Positions 1 through 9,725 are shown, counted from the first letter of the stretch. The stretch is DNA of 64,000 nucleotides from Mycolicibacterium frederiksbergense (GCF_029893345.1 NZ_JARXVE010000001.1:496001-560000); one strand, 5' to 3'. Numbers and translations: made by a program. The notes: a model not told the origin generated them from the letters alone.

Positions 1-1
1 G

Positions 2-115
2 GCGCGGTTGGTCACGGCGGTGCGGATCGCCGGACGGCCCGCCGAGATTGTCGGCAGTGTGACCGGGTTGCGGCACTGGGACGGCGACAAGCGCGTCGAG
101 CACCCGATCGGCTGA
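2..115 (+). CDS. 3' end of an unidentified protein gene (truncated by window edge)
   Basis: An open frame runs from the window edge to a TGA at 113-115 and encodes 37 residues, ending in ...RVEHPIG. Codon use is GC-rich and looks coding. It converges on bioQ with an 11-bp gap. In mycobacteria other biotin genes (bioA/bioF/bioD) lie upstream of this point, so a biotin-cluster protein is possible, but the fragment has no motif I can name. Confidence 0.45.
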   Translation, partial: ARLVTAVRIAGRPAEIVGSVTGLRHWDGDKRVEHPIG

Positions 116-126
116 TCAGGCCGGCA

Positions 127-744
127 TCAATCCGGCTTGCGTTGCAGGATGTCGTGTGCCGGGCCGACGGTGCTTGCGCCCCGCACGGCCAACCCGTCGA
201 CCAGCAGCTGCAGGCCGAACGCGAACTGTCGGGAGGTGTCGCGGTCCAGCACCGACTGCTCATCGGTCAGCGCACCCGCGGAGTCCCATTGCAGCCGGGA
301 CTGCTCGTCGGCGGTGAATCCGAGCACGTAATAGAGCACGGTGCGGGCGGCCAACTCGTCATCCGGTGACGTCACACCGGCGTGCTGGGCGGCGCCGGCC
401 AGCTGGGCCAGGATCTCGTTGACGATTTGCGAATGCCCGGCCGAGAAGCTGGATGAGACCAGCTCGGCCCCGTCGGTATGGGACAGCAGTGCATCACGCA
501 GTGCCGCGCAGATCTGATGGATCTGGGCAGGCCAGGCCGGCGCGTTTGGTTCGACGCGGACGGGCTGCAGGATGCGGTCCGCGACCGCGCCGAGCAGCTC
601 CTGTTTGTTGGCGAAGTGCCAGTACAACGCCCCGGGGCTGACATTGAGCTCACGGGCCAGGCGTCGCATCGTCAGGTCGCCGATGCCGTAGTTGTCGAGG
701 ATGGCCGTCGCCGCATCCACCACGTCGGGTTTGTGGAGTTGCAC
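127..744 (-). CDS. bioQ: TetR-family transcriptional regulator, probable biotin repressor BioQ
   Basis: 205-aa TetR-family protein. The N-terminal helix-turn-helix spans about residues 8-55 and contains the typical segments LTMRRLARELNVSPGALYWH and FANKQELL. The rest is the helical ligand/dimer domain. It starts with GTG at 744. It is transcribed divergently from bioB, and a perfect 5-3-5 palindrome (760-772) lies in the shared promoter region. Established knowledge: BioQ is the TetR-type biotin repressor of mycobacteria and corynebacteria and recognises a TGAAC-N3-GTTCA-like site. Inference: this is BioQ, autoregulated and repressing bioB. The family assignment is certain; the specific identity rests on operator and position. 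Confidence 0.8.
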   Translation of the reverse strand: MQLHKPDVVDAATAILDNYGIGDLTMRRLARELNVSPGALYWHFANKQELLGAVADRILQPVRVEPNAPAWPAQIHQICAALRDALLSHTDGAELVSSSFSAGHSQIVNEILAQLAGAAQHAGVTSPDDELAARTVLYYVLGFTADEQSRLQWDSAGALTDEQSVLDRDTSRQFAFGLQLLVDGLAVRGASTVGPAHDILQRKPD

Positions 745-759
745 ACCGTTACCCTAGCC

Positions 760-772
760 TGAACGGTGTTCA
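760..772. promoter_or_regulatory. Probable BioQ operator between bioQ and bioB
   Basis: TGAACGGTGTTCA is a perfect inverted repeat (TGAAC-GGT-GTTCA). It lies 15 bp upstream of the bioQ GTG and 104 bp upstream of the bioB GTG. It fits the known actinobacterial BioQ site and should control both divergent genes. Confidence 0.75.
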
Positions 773-847
773 ATTGTCGGCACCGCCGACGCGTTCAAAT
801 CGTCGGCCCCGCCGACGCATCCAATTGTCCGGCCCCGCCGGCACGTT
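771..847. repeat. Three tandem imperfect 25-26 bp repeats with hairpins in the bioB leader
   Basis: Units at 771-795, 796-821 and 822-847 share the form CAA-(T/A)T-GTCGGC-CCC-GCCGAC-GC. Each contains a short hairpin with a 3-nt loop: GTCGGC/GCCGAC in unit 1, CGTCGGC/GCCGACG in unit 2, CCGGC/GCCGG in unit 3. The array starts at the last bases of the operator and ends 15 bp before the bioB ribosome-binding site. Function unknown. Confidence 0.65.
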
Positions 848-855
848 GAAGATGA

Positions 856-1893
<1,038 letters not shown>

Positions 1894-1898
1894 AACTG

Positions 1899-2144
1899 GT
1901 GGTGATGGTTCACGAGTTGCCCGCGCCCGTTGGCGCCGGCGTATACAACGTCTACACGGGCGTTCAGGCCAGTGCAGCTGCTGGTTCCGCCATGCCCACC
2001 GCGGCCCAGCTCGGCCTGGAACCGCCCCGGTTCTGCGCCGAGTGCGGGCGCCGGATGATCGTCCAGGTGCGTCCCACCGGGTGGTGGGCGAAGTGTTCAC
2101 GGCACGGTCAGGTGGATTCCACGGACCTGGATACGCGGCGATGA
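1899..2144 (+). CDS. bsaP: Biotin synthase auxiliary protein BsaP
   Basis: 81-aa protein encoded directly downstream of bioB. The conserved C-terminal half has a Cys motif (FCAECGRRM, then AKCSRHG) that could bind a metal or an Fe-S cluster. The N-terminal half has the motif GVYNVYTG. Established knowledge, from memory: mycobacterial BioB needs a small partner encoded next to bioB (Rv1590 in M. tuberculosis, BsaP) to make biotin. Start codons GTG 1899, GTG 1902 and ATG 1905 are consecutive and cannot be separated by eye. Its stop overlaps the ATG at 2141 of the next gene. Confidence 0.85.
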   Translation: MVMVHELPAPVGAGVYNVYTGVQASAAAGSAMPTAAQLGLEPPRFCAECGRRMIVQVRPTGWWAKCSRHGQVDSTDLDTRR

Positions 2145-2206
2145 GCCTCTCGGGCGAAGAGCAGAAGGCACCGATGAGCCTCTCGGGCGAAGAGCAGCTC
2201 TCGCGC
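2141..2206 (+). repeat. In-frame tandem copies of the operon-junction repeat
   Basis: Two copies of ATGAGCCTCTCGGGCGAAGA begin at 2141 and 2174, exactly 33 bp apart. A partial third copy (CTCTCGCGCGATGAGCAG) follows at about 2198. The first ATG overlaps the bsaP stop. Because the unit is 33 bp here, the repeats are read in frame and encode the N-terminus of the DUF2567 protein (MSLSGEEQ twice). They resemble the 32-bp elements at 12222, 12254 and 17021. Confidence 0.75.
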
Positions 2207-2863
2207 GATGAGCAGAAGGTCCCGTCTCGCGTCAATACCCCTGGCGCACCACGAGTTTCGCGTGAGCGGGCGGTGCTGATCGTGATCGCTGCGCTGGCTG
2301 CGGCCGGTGCCGTGCTCGGTGCGCTGTGGGCATGGCTGGCTCCCGGTATTCATGGCGTGGTGGCGCTGACCCGCAGTGGTGAGCGGATACACGCGTTCCT
2401 CGGCCGTGAATCCGATCTTTTCTTCACGTCGGCGTTCATGTTCGTCGGCTTGCTGGTGGTTCTGGCGGTCATCGCCGCGGTGGCGCTGTGGCAGTGGGCC
2501 CCGCATCGCGGGCCGGTCCAGGTCGCCGCGCTGGCGGCGGGTTGTGCGGCCGCGACGGCGGTGGCCGCTGGTGTCGGCGTGGCGTTGGCCCGTTGGCGGT
2601 TTGGCGGCGTCGACGTCGCGGGGGCTCCGGTAACCCCGGAACATCGCGTTTATTACGTGGTGCAGGCCGCCCCGGTGTTCTTCGGGCACTCGGCACTACA
2701 GATCGTCGGGACGCTCTTGTTCCCGGCGGCGGTGGCGGCGCTGGTCTATGCGCTGATTGCGGTGTCGACGGCGCGTGACGATCTGGGTGGTTGGCCTGTG
2801 CAGGAGCCGCCGCTGCCGTTGCCGCCGGTCAGAGCGGACGTCGCCGGACCGTCCGGCCCATAG
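2141..2863 (+). CDS. DUF2567 family integral membrane protein
   Basis: 240-aa protein with about four hydrophobic segments, the first from roughly residue 42 ([17 protein letters not shown]). It corresponds by position to the conserved mycobacterial Rv1591-type DUF2567 protein; function unknown. The ATG at 2141 overlaps the bsaP stop (ATGA), suggesting coupling. A second in-frame ATG at 2174 begins the second repeat copy, so the first 11 residues may be optional. The soluble N-terminus is made of repeat-encoded residues rather than conserved sequence. The 3' end overlaps the convergent lipase gene by 35 bp. Confidence 0.8.
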   Translation: MSLSGEEQKAPMSLSGEEQLSRDEQKVPSRVNTPGAPRVSRERAVLIVIAALAAAGAVLGALWAWLAPGIHGVVALTRSGERIHAFLGRESDLFFTSAFMFVGLLVVLAVIAAVALWQWAPHRGPVQVAALAAGCAAATAVAAGVGVALARWRFGGVDVAGAPVTPEHRVYYVVQAAPVFFGHSALQIVGTLLFPAAVAALVYALIAVSTARDDLGGWPVQEPPLPLPPVRADVAGPSGP

Positions 2864-4160
2864 CCACCTTGGCGGTGATTCCGGCCAGACGGGCCATGCC
2901 CACATAGGTCATCGGGTTGAGCAGCGTCGGCCATTTGGTCCGCACCAGGTTCGCGGTCAGGGGGCGGCCGGCGAACCGGTCGGTCAGCCAGCGCAGCGCC
3001 ATCGGCGCCGACATCGGGTGCAGCATGAGGTGCTCGCTGAACAGGTCGCGGTGGTAGGTCACATCGGCGCCGCCGGCCAGATAGGTATCGGCCAGTTCAT
3101 CGATGTCGTCGACCGAGATCACTTCGTCGTGCACGGCCTGCACGATCAGCACCGGCGGAACCGGTGCGGCCACCCCGAGTTTGGTGTCCTTGAACACCTC
3201 ACTGACCTCGGGGCCGTCCAGAATCTGTTCCAGGGGCGTATCGATCAGATCGGCCATATCGGTGCGGAACATCCGCACCACTGCCTGCAGTGTGGTCATC
3301 TCGTGCAGCCGGTCCAGGACCTTGCGTCCCTCGGTGGTCGCGTGTTCGGAGACGACGCGGTTGAGGTTGGGATAGATGTCAGCGAGGGCGGCCACCACGA
3401 GCGCGGGCAGTCCGGAGAACACGGTGCCGTTGAGCCGGCGGAATGCGTTTCCAAGGTTGCCCACCGGTGAACCGAGGACGGCTCCGACGATGTTCAGTTC
3501 GGGGGCGTAGCTGCCGCTCATCTCGGCCGCCCAGGCGCTGGCCAAACCGCCGCCGGAGTACCCCCACAGGCCGACGGGCGCAGACGGGGACAGCGAGAAT
3601 CGTTCGGTGTTGAGCGCCGCGCGCAATCCGTCCAGGACGCGGTAGCCGGGTTCGTATGGCGCGCCCCAGTTGCCGTTGACGCCCTCGTGGTCGGGGACCG
3701 AGACGGCCCAGCCTTCGGCGAGTGCGGCCGAAATCAACAGGAGTTCGAGCTGTGCCAGGGATCCGGTGGCCTTGGCGTGACGACGCAGCGCATAGGACGG
3801 GAAGCAGCGAGCCGAGATCGCATCGATCGCGCACTGGTAGGAGACCAGTGGACAATCCGGCGCAGCGTCGGGCGGGACGATCACGGTGGTGGCGGCGGCT
3901 TCGGGGATGCCGGTGCGATCGGTGGACCGGTACAACAGCTGAGTGGCGTGCACGCGCTGCGGGATCAGGCCGAGAAAGGCCAGTTCGACATCGCGGCTGC
4001 GCAGGACGGTGCCGGGTTCGGCGTGCTGGAACCCCGCAGGTGGGACATAGAACGGGTCATCGCTGGGGAGTTGGGGTCGGGCGGACCGGTCGAGTTCCTC
4101 ATGTGCTGCTCGACCAATCCACTCGGCTCCGGTGGCGGTGGCCGCAGTGCCCAAGTCCAT
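2829..4160 (-). CDS. Secretory-lipase family (LIP) alpha/beta hydrolase
   Basis: 443-aa alpha/beta-hydrolase of the fungal-type secretory lipase family (LIP), matching M. tuberculosis Rv1592c in position and size. The nucleophile elbow is GYSGGG with Ser202. An acidic candidate lies in VHDEVIS and a His in EHLMLHP near the C-terminus. Expected to hydrolyse esters or lipids. No clear N-terminal signal peptide is visible, so export is uncertain. It starts at ATG 4160, divergent from nothing close. An AT-rich inverted repeat (4167-4193) lies just upstream. Confidence 0.85.
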   Translation of the reverse strand: MDLGTAATATGAEWIGRAAHEELDRSARPQLPSDDPFYVPPAGFQHAEPGTVLRSRDVELAFLGLIPQRVHATQLLYRSTDRTGIPEAAATTVIVPPDAAPDCPLVSYQCAIDAISARCFPSYALRRHAKATGSLAQLELLLISAALAEGWAVSVPDHEGVNGNWGAPYEPGYRVLDGLRAALNTERFSLSPSAPVGLWGYSGGGLASAWAAEMSGSYAPELNIVGAVLGSPVGNLGNAFRRLNGTVFSGLPALVVAALADIYPNLNRVVSEHATTEGRKVLDRLHEMTTLQAVVRMFRTDMADLIDTPLEQILDGPEVSEVFKDTKLGVAAPVPPVLIVQAVHDEVISVDDIDELADTYLAGGADVTYHRDLFSEHLMLHPMSAPMALRWLTDRFAGRPLTANLVRTKWPTLLNPMTYVGMARLAGITAKVAMGRTVRRRPL

Positions 4161-4166
4161 CCGGGC

Positions 4167-4193
4167 ATTCTTACTTAAGAAGGGTCTAAGAAT
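4167..4193. promoter_or_regulatory. AT-rich inverted repeat upstream of the lipase gene
   Basis: ATTCTTA (4167-4173) and TAAGAAT (4187-4193) form an inverted repeat with a 13-nt spacer. Inside it TTCTTA and TTAAGAA are a second near-palindrome. It sits 7 bp upstream of the lipase ATG in otherwise GC-rich DNA, so it is a candidate operator overlapping the promoter. No regulator can be named. Confidence 0.4.
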
Positions 4194-4202
4194 CCAGTCG
4201 AC

Positions 4203-4895
4203 TCACCCGGGTGGGCGCAACGCGGCGAACTCGTCGGTGACGCGGTAGCGCGAGTCGGTGAAGCGGTACAGCGCTGCCGGACGCCCACCGCTGCGGCCTG
4301 AGCGTGCTGTGGTGCCGGTGCGGGTGATCACCTTGCGGCGTTCCAGCACCCGTTGCAGGTTGGTGGCATCCACCTGGTAGTCCAGCGCCGCGCTGTACAC
4401 GTCACGCAGCGTGGAGATCACGAATTCCATTGGCGCCAAGGCGAATCCGATGTTGGTGTAGGACAGTTTCGCCATCAGCCGGTTGCGCGCGTGTTCCACC
4501 ATGGGGGCGTGGTCGAAGGCCATTTCGGGCAGGTCGTTGACCGGATGCCACCTGGTGTCGGGCGGCAGTGCTGGGGTGGCCGGGGAGGGGACCAGGCCCA
4601 GGAACGTGGAGGCGATGGTTCGAATGCCCGGAACCCGGGTCGGGTCGGAGAACACTGCCAATTGTTCAAGGTGGGCCAGTTCGCGCAGGTCGACCTTCTC
4701 GGCGAGCTGCCGTCGAACCGAGCTGGTCAGATCCTCGTCGTCATCGAGCCGGCCACCCGGCAGGGACCACTTGCCTTGTTCGGGGTCCAGCGCCCGCTGC
4801 CATAACAGCACGTTAAGGGCAGGTTGCCGGGAGTCGAGATCGCGAACCTGGAACACGGCGGCAAGTACCTCATGCGCGGTGTTACCATAAGTCAT
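4203..4895 (-). CDS. nrtR: NrtR-type Nudix-domain transcriptional repressor of NAD synthesis
   Basis: 230-aa protein. The N-terminal Nudix fold contains the box region [20 protein letters not shown] at about residues 55-74. The C-terminal winged-helix half contains RRKVITRTG and [16 protein letters not shown]. The Nudix box is degenerate: the catalytic REUxEE core reads RQLAEK. This suits a metabolite sensor better than a hydrolase. Established knowledge: NrtR represses NAD synthesis genes and responds to ADP-ribose or NAD metabolites. The chosen ATG at 4895 is preceded by TATAAT (4908-4903) only 7 nt upstream, predicting a leaderless mRNA. It is divergent from nadA. Confidence 0.85.
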   Translation of the reverse strand: MTYGNTAHEVLAAVFQVRDLDSRQPALNVLLWQRALDPEQGKWSLPGGRLDDDEDLTSSVRRQLAEKVDLRELAHLEQLAVFSDPTRVPGIRTIASTFLGLVPSPATPALPPDTRWHPVNDLPEMAFDHAPMVEHARNRLMAKLSYTNIGFALAPMEFVISTLRDVYSAALDYQVDATNLQRVLERRKVITRTGTTARSGRSGGRPAALYRFTDSRYRVTDEFAALRPPG

Positions 4896-4918
4896 GTTTT
4901 CGATTATAAGTCGAAAAC
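4896..4918. promoter_or_regulatory. Probable NrtR operator and nrtR -10 box
   Basis: GTTTTCGA (4896-4903) and TCGAAAAC (4911-4918) are a perfect 8-7-8 inverted repeat directly abutting the nrtR start codon. On the minus strand the spacer edge contains a perfect TATAAT (-10 for nrtR). Binding here would block nrtR, and probably nadA, transcription. Assignment to NrtR is inferred from position. Confidence 0.8.
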
Positions 4919-4941
4919 CTAACCGAGTGGAGGAGATCGGC

Positions 4942-5985
4942 GTGACCGCTCTCAACGGCACCCTTGCGGAAGGGTTGGCAGACCAGATCGTCGATGGCCC
5001 CGGTGGCTATTCCGGCGTCGTCGGCGACGAAAAATGGGCCGCGGAGATCCGTCGGTTGGTCGATCAGCGTGGCGCGACGCTGCTGGCGCACAACTACCAG
5101 TTGCCGGCCATCCAGGACGTCGCGGACCACGTCGGCGATTCCCTGGCGCTGTCGCGCATCGCCGCCGATGCGCCAGAAGACACCATCGTGTTCTGCGGTG
5201 TGCACTTCATGGCCGAAACCGCCAAGATTCTCAGCCCGGACAAGACCGTTCTGATCCCCGATCAGCGCGCGGGATGTTCACTGGCCGATTCGATCACCGC
5301 CGACGAGCTGCAGGCCTGGAAGGACGAGCATCCAGGCGCCGTCGTCGTCTCCTACGTCAACACCACCGCCGCGGTGAAGGCGCTGACCGACGTGTGCTGC
5401 ACCTCGTCCAACGCCGTCGAGGTCGTGGCGTCGATACCCGAAGACCGCGAGGTGCTGTTCTGTCCCGATCAGTTCCTCGGCGCGCACGTCCGGCGAGTCA
5501 CCGGCCGCAAGAACCTGCACGTCTGGGCCGGGGAATGTCACGTACACGCCGGGATCAACGGCGACGAGCTGGCCGACCAGGTTCGGTCGCACCCCGACGC
5601 CGAACTGTACGTGCACCCCGAATGCGGGTGTGCCACCTCGGCGCTGTATCTCGCCGGTGAGGGCGCGGTTCCCGAGGAACGTGTCAAGATCTTGTCCACC
5701 GGCGGCATGCTCGACGCGGCGCGCGACACTCAGGCGCGGCAGGTGCTGGTCGCCACCGAGGTCGGCATGCTGCACCAGTTGCGCAGGGCCGCACCCGAAG
5801 TCGACTTCCTGGCGGTCAACGACCGGGCGTCGTGCACCTTCATGAAGATGATCACCCCGGCCGCGTTGCTGCGCTGTCTGGTCGAAGGCGCCGACGAGGT
5901 GCACGTCGATCCCGAAACCGCCCGGCTGGGTCGTGCCAGCGTGCAGCGGATGATTGCGATTGGGCAGCCCGGCGGCGGGGAGTGA
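4942..5985 (+). CDS. nadA: Quinolinate synthase
   Basis: 347-aa [4Fe-4S] enzyme that condenses iminoaspartate and dihydroxyacetone phosphate to quinolinate, the second step of de novo NAD synthesis. Conserved pieces are [27 protein letters not shown] and HPECGC, which carry the cluster Cys residues. GTG 4942 was chosen because GTGGAGGAG lies 6 nt upstream. An ATG at 4894 is in frame but sits inside the NrtR palindrome. Its stop overlaps the nadB start (GTGA). Likely repressed by NrtR. Confidence 0.95.
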   Translation: MTALNGTLAEGLADQIVDGPGGYSGVVGDEKWAAEIRRLVDQRGATLLAHNYQLPAIQDVADHVGDSLALSRIAADAPEDTIVFCGVHFMAETAKILSPDKTVLIPDQRAGCSLADSITADELQAWKDEHPGAVVVSYVNTTAAVKALTDVCCTSSNAVEVVASIPEDREVLFCPDQFLGAHVRRVTGRKNLHVWAGECHVHAGINGDELADQVRSHPDAELYVHPECGCATSALYLAGEGAVPEERVKILSTGGMLDAARDTQARQVLVATEVGMLHQLRRAAPEVDFLAVNDRASCTFMKMITPAALLRCLVEGADEVHVDPETARLGRASVQRMIAIGQPGGGE

Positions 5986-7556
5986 CCACGTTCGCCTGCG
6001 GCGGATCCACGCTGTGGCAACAGCGTGCGGATGTCGTCGTGATCGGAACCGGGGTCGCGGGTCTGGTCGCGGCCCTGGCCGCGCATCGTCGCGGCCACCG
6101 GGTGGTTCTGCTGAGCAAGGCCCGTGAGACCGCGACCTTCCACGCCCAGGGCGGGATCGCGGTGGTGCTGCCCGATACCGACGATTCGGTCGAGGCGCAT
6201 GTCGCAGACACCGTCGCCGCCGGCGGCGGTCTGTGCGATCCGGATGCGGTGCGGTCCATTGCGGCGGCCGGATACGACGCGATCGCCGACCTGGTGGCCG
6301 ACGGCGCCCGGTTCGACGAGGCCGCTCCTGGGCGCTGGGCGCTGACCCGCGAGGGCGGCCACACCCGGCGCCGGATCATCCACGCCGGTGGCGATGCCAC
6401 CGGGGCGGAGGTACAGCGGGCCCTTGATTCCGCGGCCGCCAACCTCGACATCCGTCGTGACCACGTGGCGTGCGAGATCCTGCGCGATGACACCGCGGTG
6501 ACCGGGGTGCTGGTCCGCAACGAGGACGGCTCGGGAATCATCCATGCACCCTCGGTCATCCTGGCCACCGGAGGTCTCGGCCACCTGTACGCGGCCACCA
6601 CCAACCCGGGCGGCTCGACCGGCGACGGTATCGCCCTGGCATTGTGGGCCGGCGTCGCGGTCAGCGATATCGAGTTCATCCAGTTCCACCCGACAATGCT
6701 GTTTGCCGGCGACGGCGGCGGGCGCCGCCCGCTGATCACCGAAGCCCTACGGGGTGAAGGCGCGATCCTTGTTGATGCGCAAGGCAATTCGATAACCGAA
6801 GGCGTTCATCCGATGGGTGATCTGGCCCCGCGCGATGTGGTGGCCGCGGCGATCAATGCCCGTTTGACCGCGACCGGTGATCCCTGCGTGTTCCTTGATG
6901 CTCGCGGCGTCGACCGGTTCGCCGAACGGTTCCCCACGGTGGCGGCGGCCTGCGCGGCGGCCGGCATCGATCCGACCCGTCAGCCCATCCCGGTGGTGCC
7001 CGGCGCGCACTACAGCTGCGGTGGCGTGGTCACCGACGTGTATGGCCGTACCGAACTTCCCGGTCTGTTCGCGGCGGGCGAGGTGGCCCGCACTGGTTTG
7101 CACGGAGCGAACCGGCTGGCCTCCAACAGCCTGCTGGAGGGCCTGGTCGTGGGCGGCCGGGCCGGTCGGGCCGCGGCTGAGCACGCCACGGCGGCCGGTG
7201 TGGTGCGAGCACAAGCGCCGCAGGATTGCCGCCACGATTGCGTTGACCGAGATGTGTTGCAGCACGCCATGTCCGAACACGCCGCGGTGGTCCGCGACGC
7301 CGACGGCCTGCGTCAACTCGGCGACATCCTGGCCGGCGCCCGATCGGTCGAGCCCACCAGCCGCAATAGCTTCGAGGACGCAGCGCTCACCGTGACCGCA
7401 CGTGCGGTCGCCGTCGCGGCGCTGGCCCGTACCGAAAGCCGTGGCTGCCACCACCGCAGCGACTACCCCGAAACCGACCCTGCCCAGGAGCATTCCGTGA
7501 CGATTCGCACCGCCGCTGGCAACCCCGCCGTCGATATCTCAACGGCGGTGTGCTGA
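5982..7556 (+). CDS. nadB: L-aspartate oxidase
   Basis: 524-aa FAD flavoprotein that oxidises L-aspartate to iminoaspartate for NadA. The N-terminal dinucleotide fold contains [15 protein letters not shown]. Further family motifs are [26 protein letters not shown] and [13 protein letters not shown] near the active site and FAD. It begins at GTG 5982, overlapping the nadA stop by 4 nt, and ends overlapping the nadC ATG by one base (TGATG). This is tight translational coupling in the order nadA-nadB-nadC. Confidence 0.95.
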   Translation: MTTFACGGSTLWQQRADVVVIGTGVAGLVAALAAHRRGHRVVLLSKARETATFHAQGGIAVVLPDTDDSVEAHVADTVAAGGGLCDPDAVRSIAAAGYDAIADLVADGARFDEAAPGRWALTREGGHTRRRIIHAGGDATGAEVQRALDSAAANLDIRRDHVACEILRDDTAVTGVLVRNEDGSGIIHAPSVILATGGLGHLYAATTNPGGSTGDGIALALWAGVAVSDIEFIQFHPTMLFAGDGGGRRPLITEALRGEGAILVDAQGNSITEGVHPMGDLAPRDVVAAAINARLTATGDPCVFLDARGVDRFAERFPTVAAACAAAGIDPTRQPIPVVPGAHYSCGGVVTDVYGRTELPGLFAAGEVARTGLHGANRLASNSLLEGLVVGGRAGRAAAEHATAAGVVRAQAPQDCRHDCVDRDVLQHAMSEHAAVVRDADGLRQLGDILAGARSVEPTSRNSFEDAALTVTARAVAVAALARTESRGCHHRSDYPETDPAQEHSVTIRTAAGNPAVDISTAVC

Positions 7557-8413
7557 TGGCACTTTCGGATACCGAGCTGGCCGAGGCCCGGGCCACCATC
7601 ACCCGCGCGCTCGAAGAGGACCTGCGCTACGGCCCGGACGTGACGACGCTGGCCACCGTCGGCGCCGACGCGACGACCACGGCGTCGGTGGTCAACCGGG
7701 AACCGGGCGTGGCCGCAGGCGTCGACATTGCGTTGCTGGTGCTTGACGAGGTGCTCGGTGTCGACGGATATCGGGTGACCCACCGCGTCGAAGAGGGTGC
7801 CCGGTTGGACGCCGGGTCGGCGATCCTGACCGTGCAGGCACCGACCCGGGGCCTGCTCACCGCCGAGCGCACGCTGCTGAATCTGATGTGCCATCTGTCC
7901 GGCATCGCCACCGCGACCGCCGCCTGGGTGGATGCGGTGGCCGGCACCAACGCCAAAATCCGCGACACCCGCAAGACGCTGCCCGGCCTGCGGGCATTGC
8001 AGAAGTACGCGGTGCGCGTCGGCGGCGGAGTCAACCACCGGATGGGCCTGGGTGACGCCGCATTGATCAAAGACAACCACGTGGCGGCGGCCGGGTCGGT
8101 GCTGGCCGCCCTCAAGGCCGTGCGCGCCGAGGCGCCGGACCTGCCGTGTGAGGTCGAGGTGGATTCCCTCGAACAACTCGATGACGTGCTGGCGGCCGAT
8201 GTGGAGCTGGTGCTGCTGGACAACTTCCCGGTGTGGCAGACCCAGATCGCCGTCCAGCGGCGGGATGCGCGCTCACCCAAGACCCTGTTGGAATCCTCGG
8301 GCGGCCTGACCCTGGACAGCGCCGCCGAATATGCCGGTACCGGGGTCGACTACCTGGCGATCGGGGCACTCACCCATTCCGTGCGGGTGCTCGACATCGG
8401 TCTCGACATCTGA
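7556..8413 (+). CDS. nadC: Nicotinate-nucleotide pyrophosphorylase (quinolinate phosphoribosyltransferase)
   Basis: 285-aa type II phosphoribosyltransferase that converts quinolinate and PRPP to nicotinate mononucleotide. Typical residues are seen in RDTRKTLPGLR, KYAVRVGGGVNHR, LIKDNH and EVEVDS. ATG 7556 is chosen (TGATG overlap with nadB); GTG 7550 is possible. The 3' end overlaps the convergent AraC-family gene by 64 bp, so its last 21 codons are also read antisense. Confidence 0.95.
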   Translation: MALSDTELAEARATITRALEEDLRYGPDVTTLATVGADATTTASVVNREPGVAAGVDIALLVLDEVLGVDGYRVTHRVEEGARLDAGSAILTVQAPTRGLLTAERTLLNLMCHLSGIATATAAWVDAVAGTNAKIRDTRKTLPGLRALQKYAVRVGGGVNHRMGLGDAALIKDNHVAAAGSVLAALKAVRAEAPDLPCEVEVDSLEQLDDVLAADVELVLLDNFPVWQTQIAVQRRDARSPKTLLESSGGLTLDSAAEYAGTGVDYLAIGALTHSVRVLDIGLDI

Positions 8414-9258
8414 GCGCTCGCCGATCCACGTAGTTCGCGCCGGGCAGTGGTCGGGGTGTAACCCGTGTGCTCACGCAGCGTCCGGCTGAAATGTGCCTGG
8501 TCGGCGAAGCCGAGTGTGGCGGCCACATCCGCCATGGTGCGTTCACCGCTCTGCAGGAGCTCGAGGGCCCGCCCGACTCGTACCCGGTTGCGATACCGCG
8601 TCACCGATACCCCGAGTTCATTGCTGAATGATCTGCTCAATCGGTACGGCGAAACCCCGAGAGCGGCGGCTAGCGGAAACAGTCCGTCGGCCGCGGCATC
8701 GGCTTCCCTGATCGCTTCCCGGGCCTGTGTCACCAGCCGCCGGTCCGCGGGCCGCAATGCGTCGCCGGCCGGGATTGGCCGTTCCGTCGCGGAACGCAGT
8801 GCCGAGCCGACCAGCCGCACCAGATCTTCGGCGAGCTGGTACTCGGGGTCGTCACAGCCGTTGGCCAGCAGCCGTCGGTGGGCCAGTTCGAGCCGGGCAT
8901 CCACGTATACCGCTGCGGATCCGGATCGCCCCGGCTCGCCGGCAAGTTGCCACCAGCTGCTCGCACTGAGTTGTACGGAGGTGCACGTATCACCCCCGTG
9001 CGGATGCGCGAAGTGTTCACGTTCACCGGGCTCACCGAGATAGCCGACGGTTGCGTCATGATCCACCGGACCGCCGGATCCGCGGCGGCGAAAGCACCCT
9101 GACTGGACCAGCACGAACCGCCCGTCGACTGGGCATTCGGGCTCGGACCAGTGGGCATCCTCGCCGGTGCAGCACCAGGTGGCGACGCTGAAATCGGGCC
9201 GGGCGATCAGCGTCTGGGCGGTCAACACCTGTGGAACGTTAGCTACCGGGGCCGACAT
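8350..9258 (-). CDS. AraC-family transcriptional regulator
   Basis: 302-aa protein. The C-terminal AraC/XylS double helix-turn-helix lies at about residues 180-278 and includes AAALGVSPYRLSRSF, VAATLGFADQAHFSRTL and HTGYTPTTARREL. The N-terminal half looks like a small cupin-type sensor domain (CTGEDAHWSE, then GDTCTSVQLS). ATG 9258 was chosen because upstream in-frame sequence is not domain-like. After the HTH about 22 extra residues are read from DNA antisense to nadC. Target and ligand are unknown. Confidence 0.8.
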   Translation of the reverse strand: MSAPVANVPQVLTAQTLIARPDFSVATWCCTGEDAHWSEPECPVDGRFVLVQSGCFRRRGSGGPVDHDATVGYLGEPGEREHFAHPHGGDTCTSVQLSASSWWQLAGEPGRSGSAAVYVDARLELAHRRLLANGCDDPEYQLAEDLVRLVGSALRSATERPIPAGDALRPADRRLVTQAREAIREADAAADGLFPLAAALGVSPYRLSRSFSNELGVSVTRYRNRVRVGRALELLQSGERTMADVAATLGFADQAHFSRTLREHTGYTPTTARRELRGSASAQMSRPMSSTRTEWVSAPIAR

Positions 9259-9314
9259 CGACAGCGCGCAAGAATGTTCAAGACGCGGTGTCGGTTGGCG
9301 GCCAGACTGAAGCC

Positions 9315-9725
9315 ATGGCATCGATCCACGTTGAATTCGACATTGAAGCTGACGGCGCCCTGGTGTGGCAGGTAATCGGCGACTGGGCACAGGGTCCGGT
9401 GCGCATGGCACCGGGCTTCGTGGTGTCCTCCGAGGCCCAAGGCGATGTTCGGGTTGTGACGTTCGCCGACGGCTTCGTCGCCCGCGAGCGCCTGGTCAGT
9501 CGCGACGAACAGGCCCGCCGGATTGCGTACTCGCTGATCGGTGACACCGCACGGCCCGAACACGACAACGCGGTGATGCACGTTCTGGGTGACGACGCGC
9601 AACGTTGCCGGTTCGTGTGGTCGCGGGACGTGCTGCCGGACGAGGCCGCTGGGCCGCTACACGCCGCGATGCAGCAGGCAGCACCGATCATCAAGAGTGC
9701 GCTGGAGAACTTGAAGGTCAGTTAG
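9315..9725 (+). CDS. SRPBCC (polyketide cyclase/START-like) family protein
   Basis: 136-aa single-domain protein. It begins MASIHVEFDIEADGALVWQV, typical of SRPBCC ligand-binding folds, with the pattern of beta strands followed by a long C-terminal helix (AAMQQAAPIIKSALENLK). Such proteins bind hydrophobic ligands; no specific function can be assigned. ATG 9315 is preferred over GTG 9288 because the domain starts immediately after it. It is divergent from the AraC regulator and converges with the LysE-type exporter gene (4-bp overlap). Confidence 0.7.
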   Translation: MASIHVEFDIEADGALVWQVIGDWAQGPVRMAPGFVVSSEAQGDVRVVTFADGFVARERLVSRDEQARRIAYSLIGDTARPEHDNAVMHVLGDDAQRCRFVWSRDVLPDEAAGPLHAAMQQAAPIIKSALENLKVS

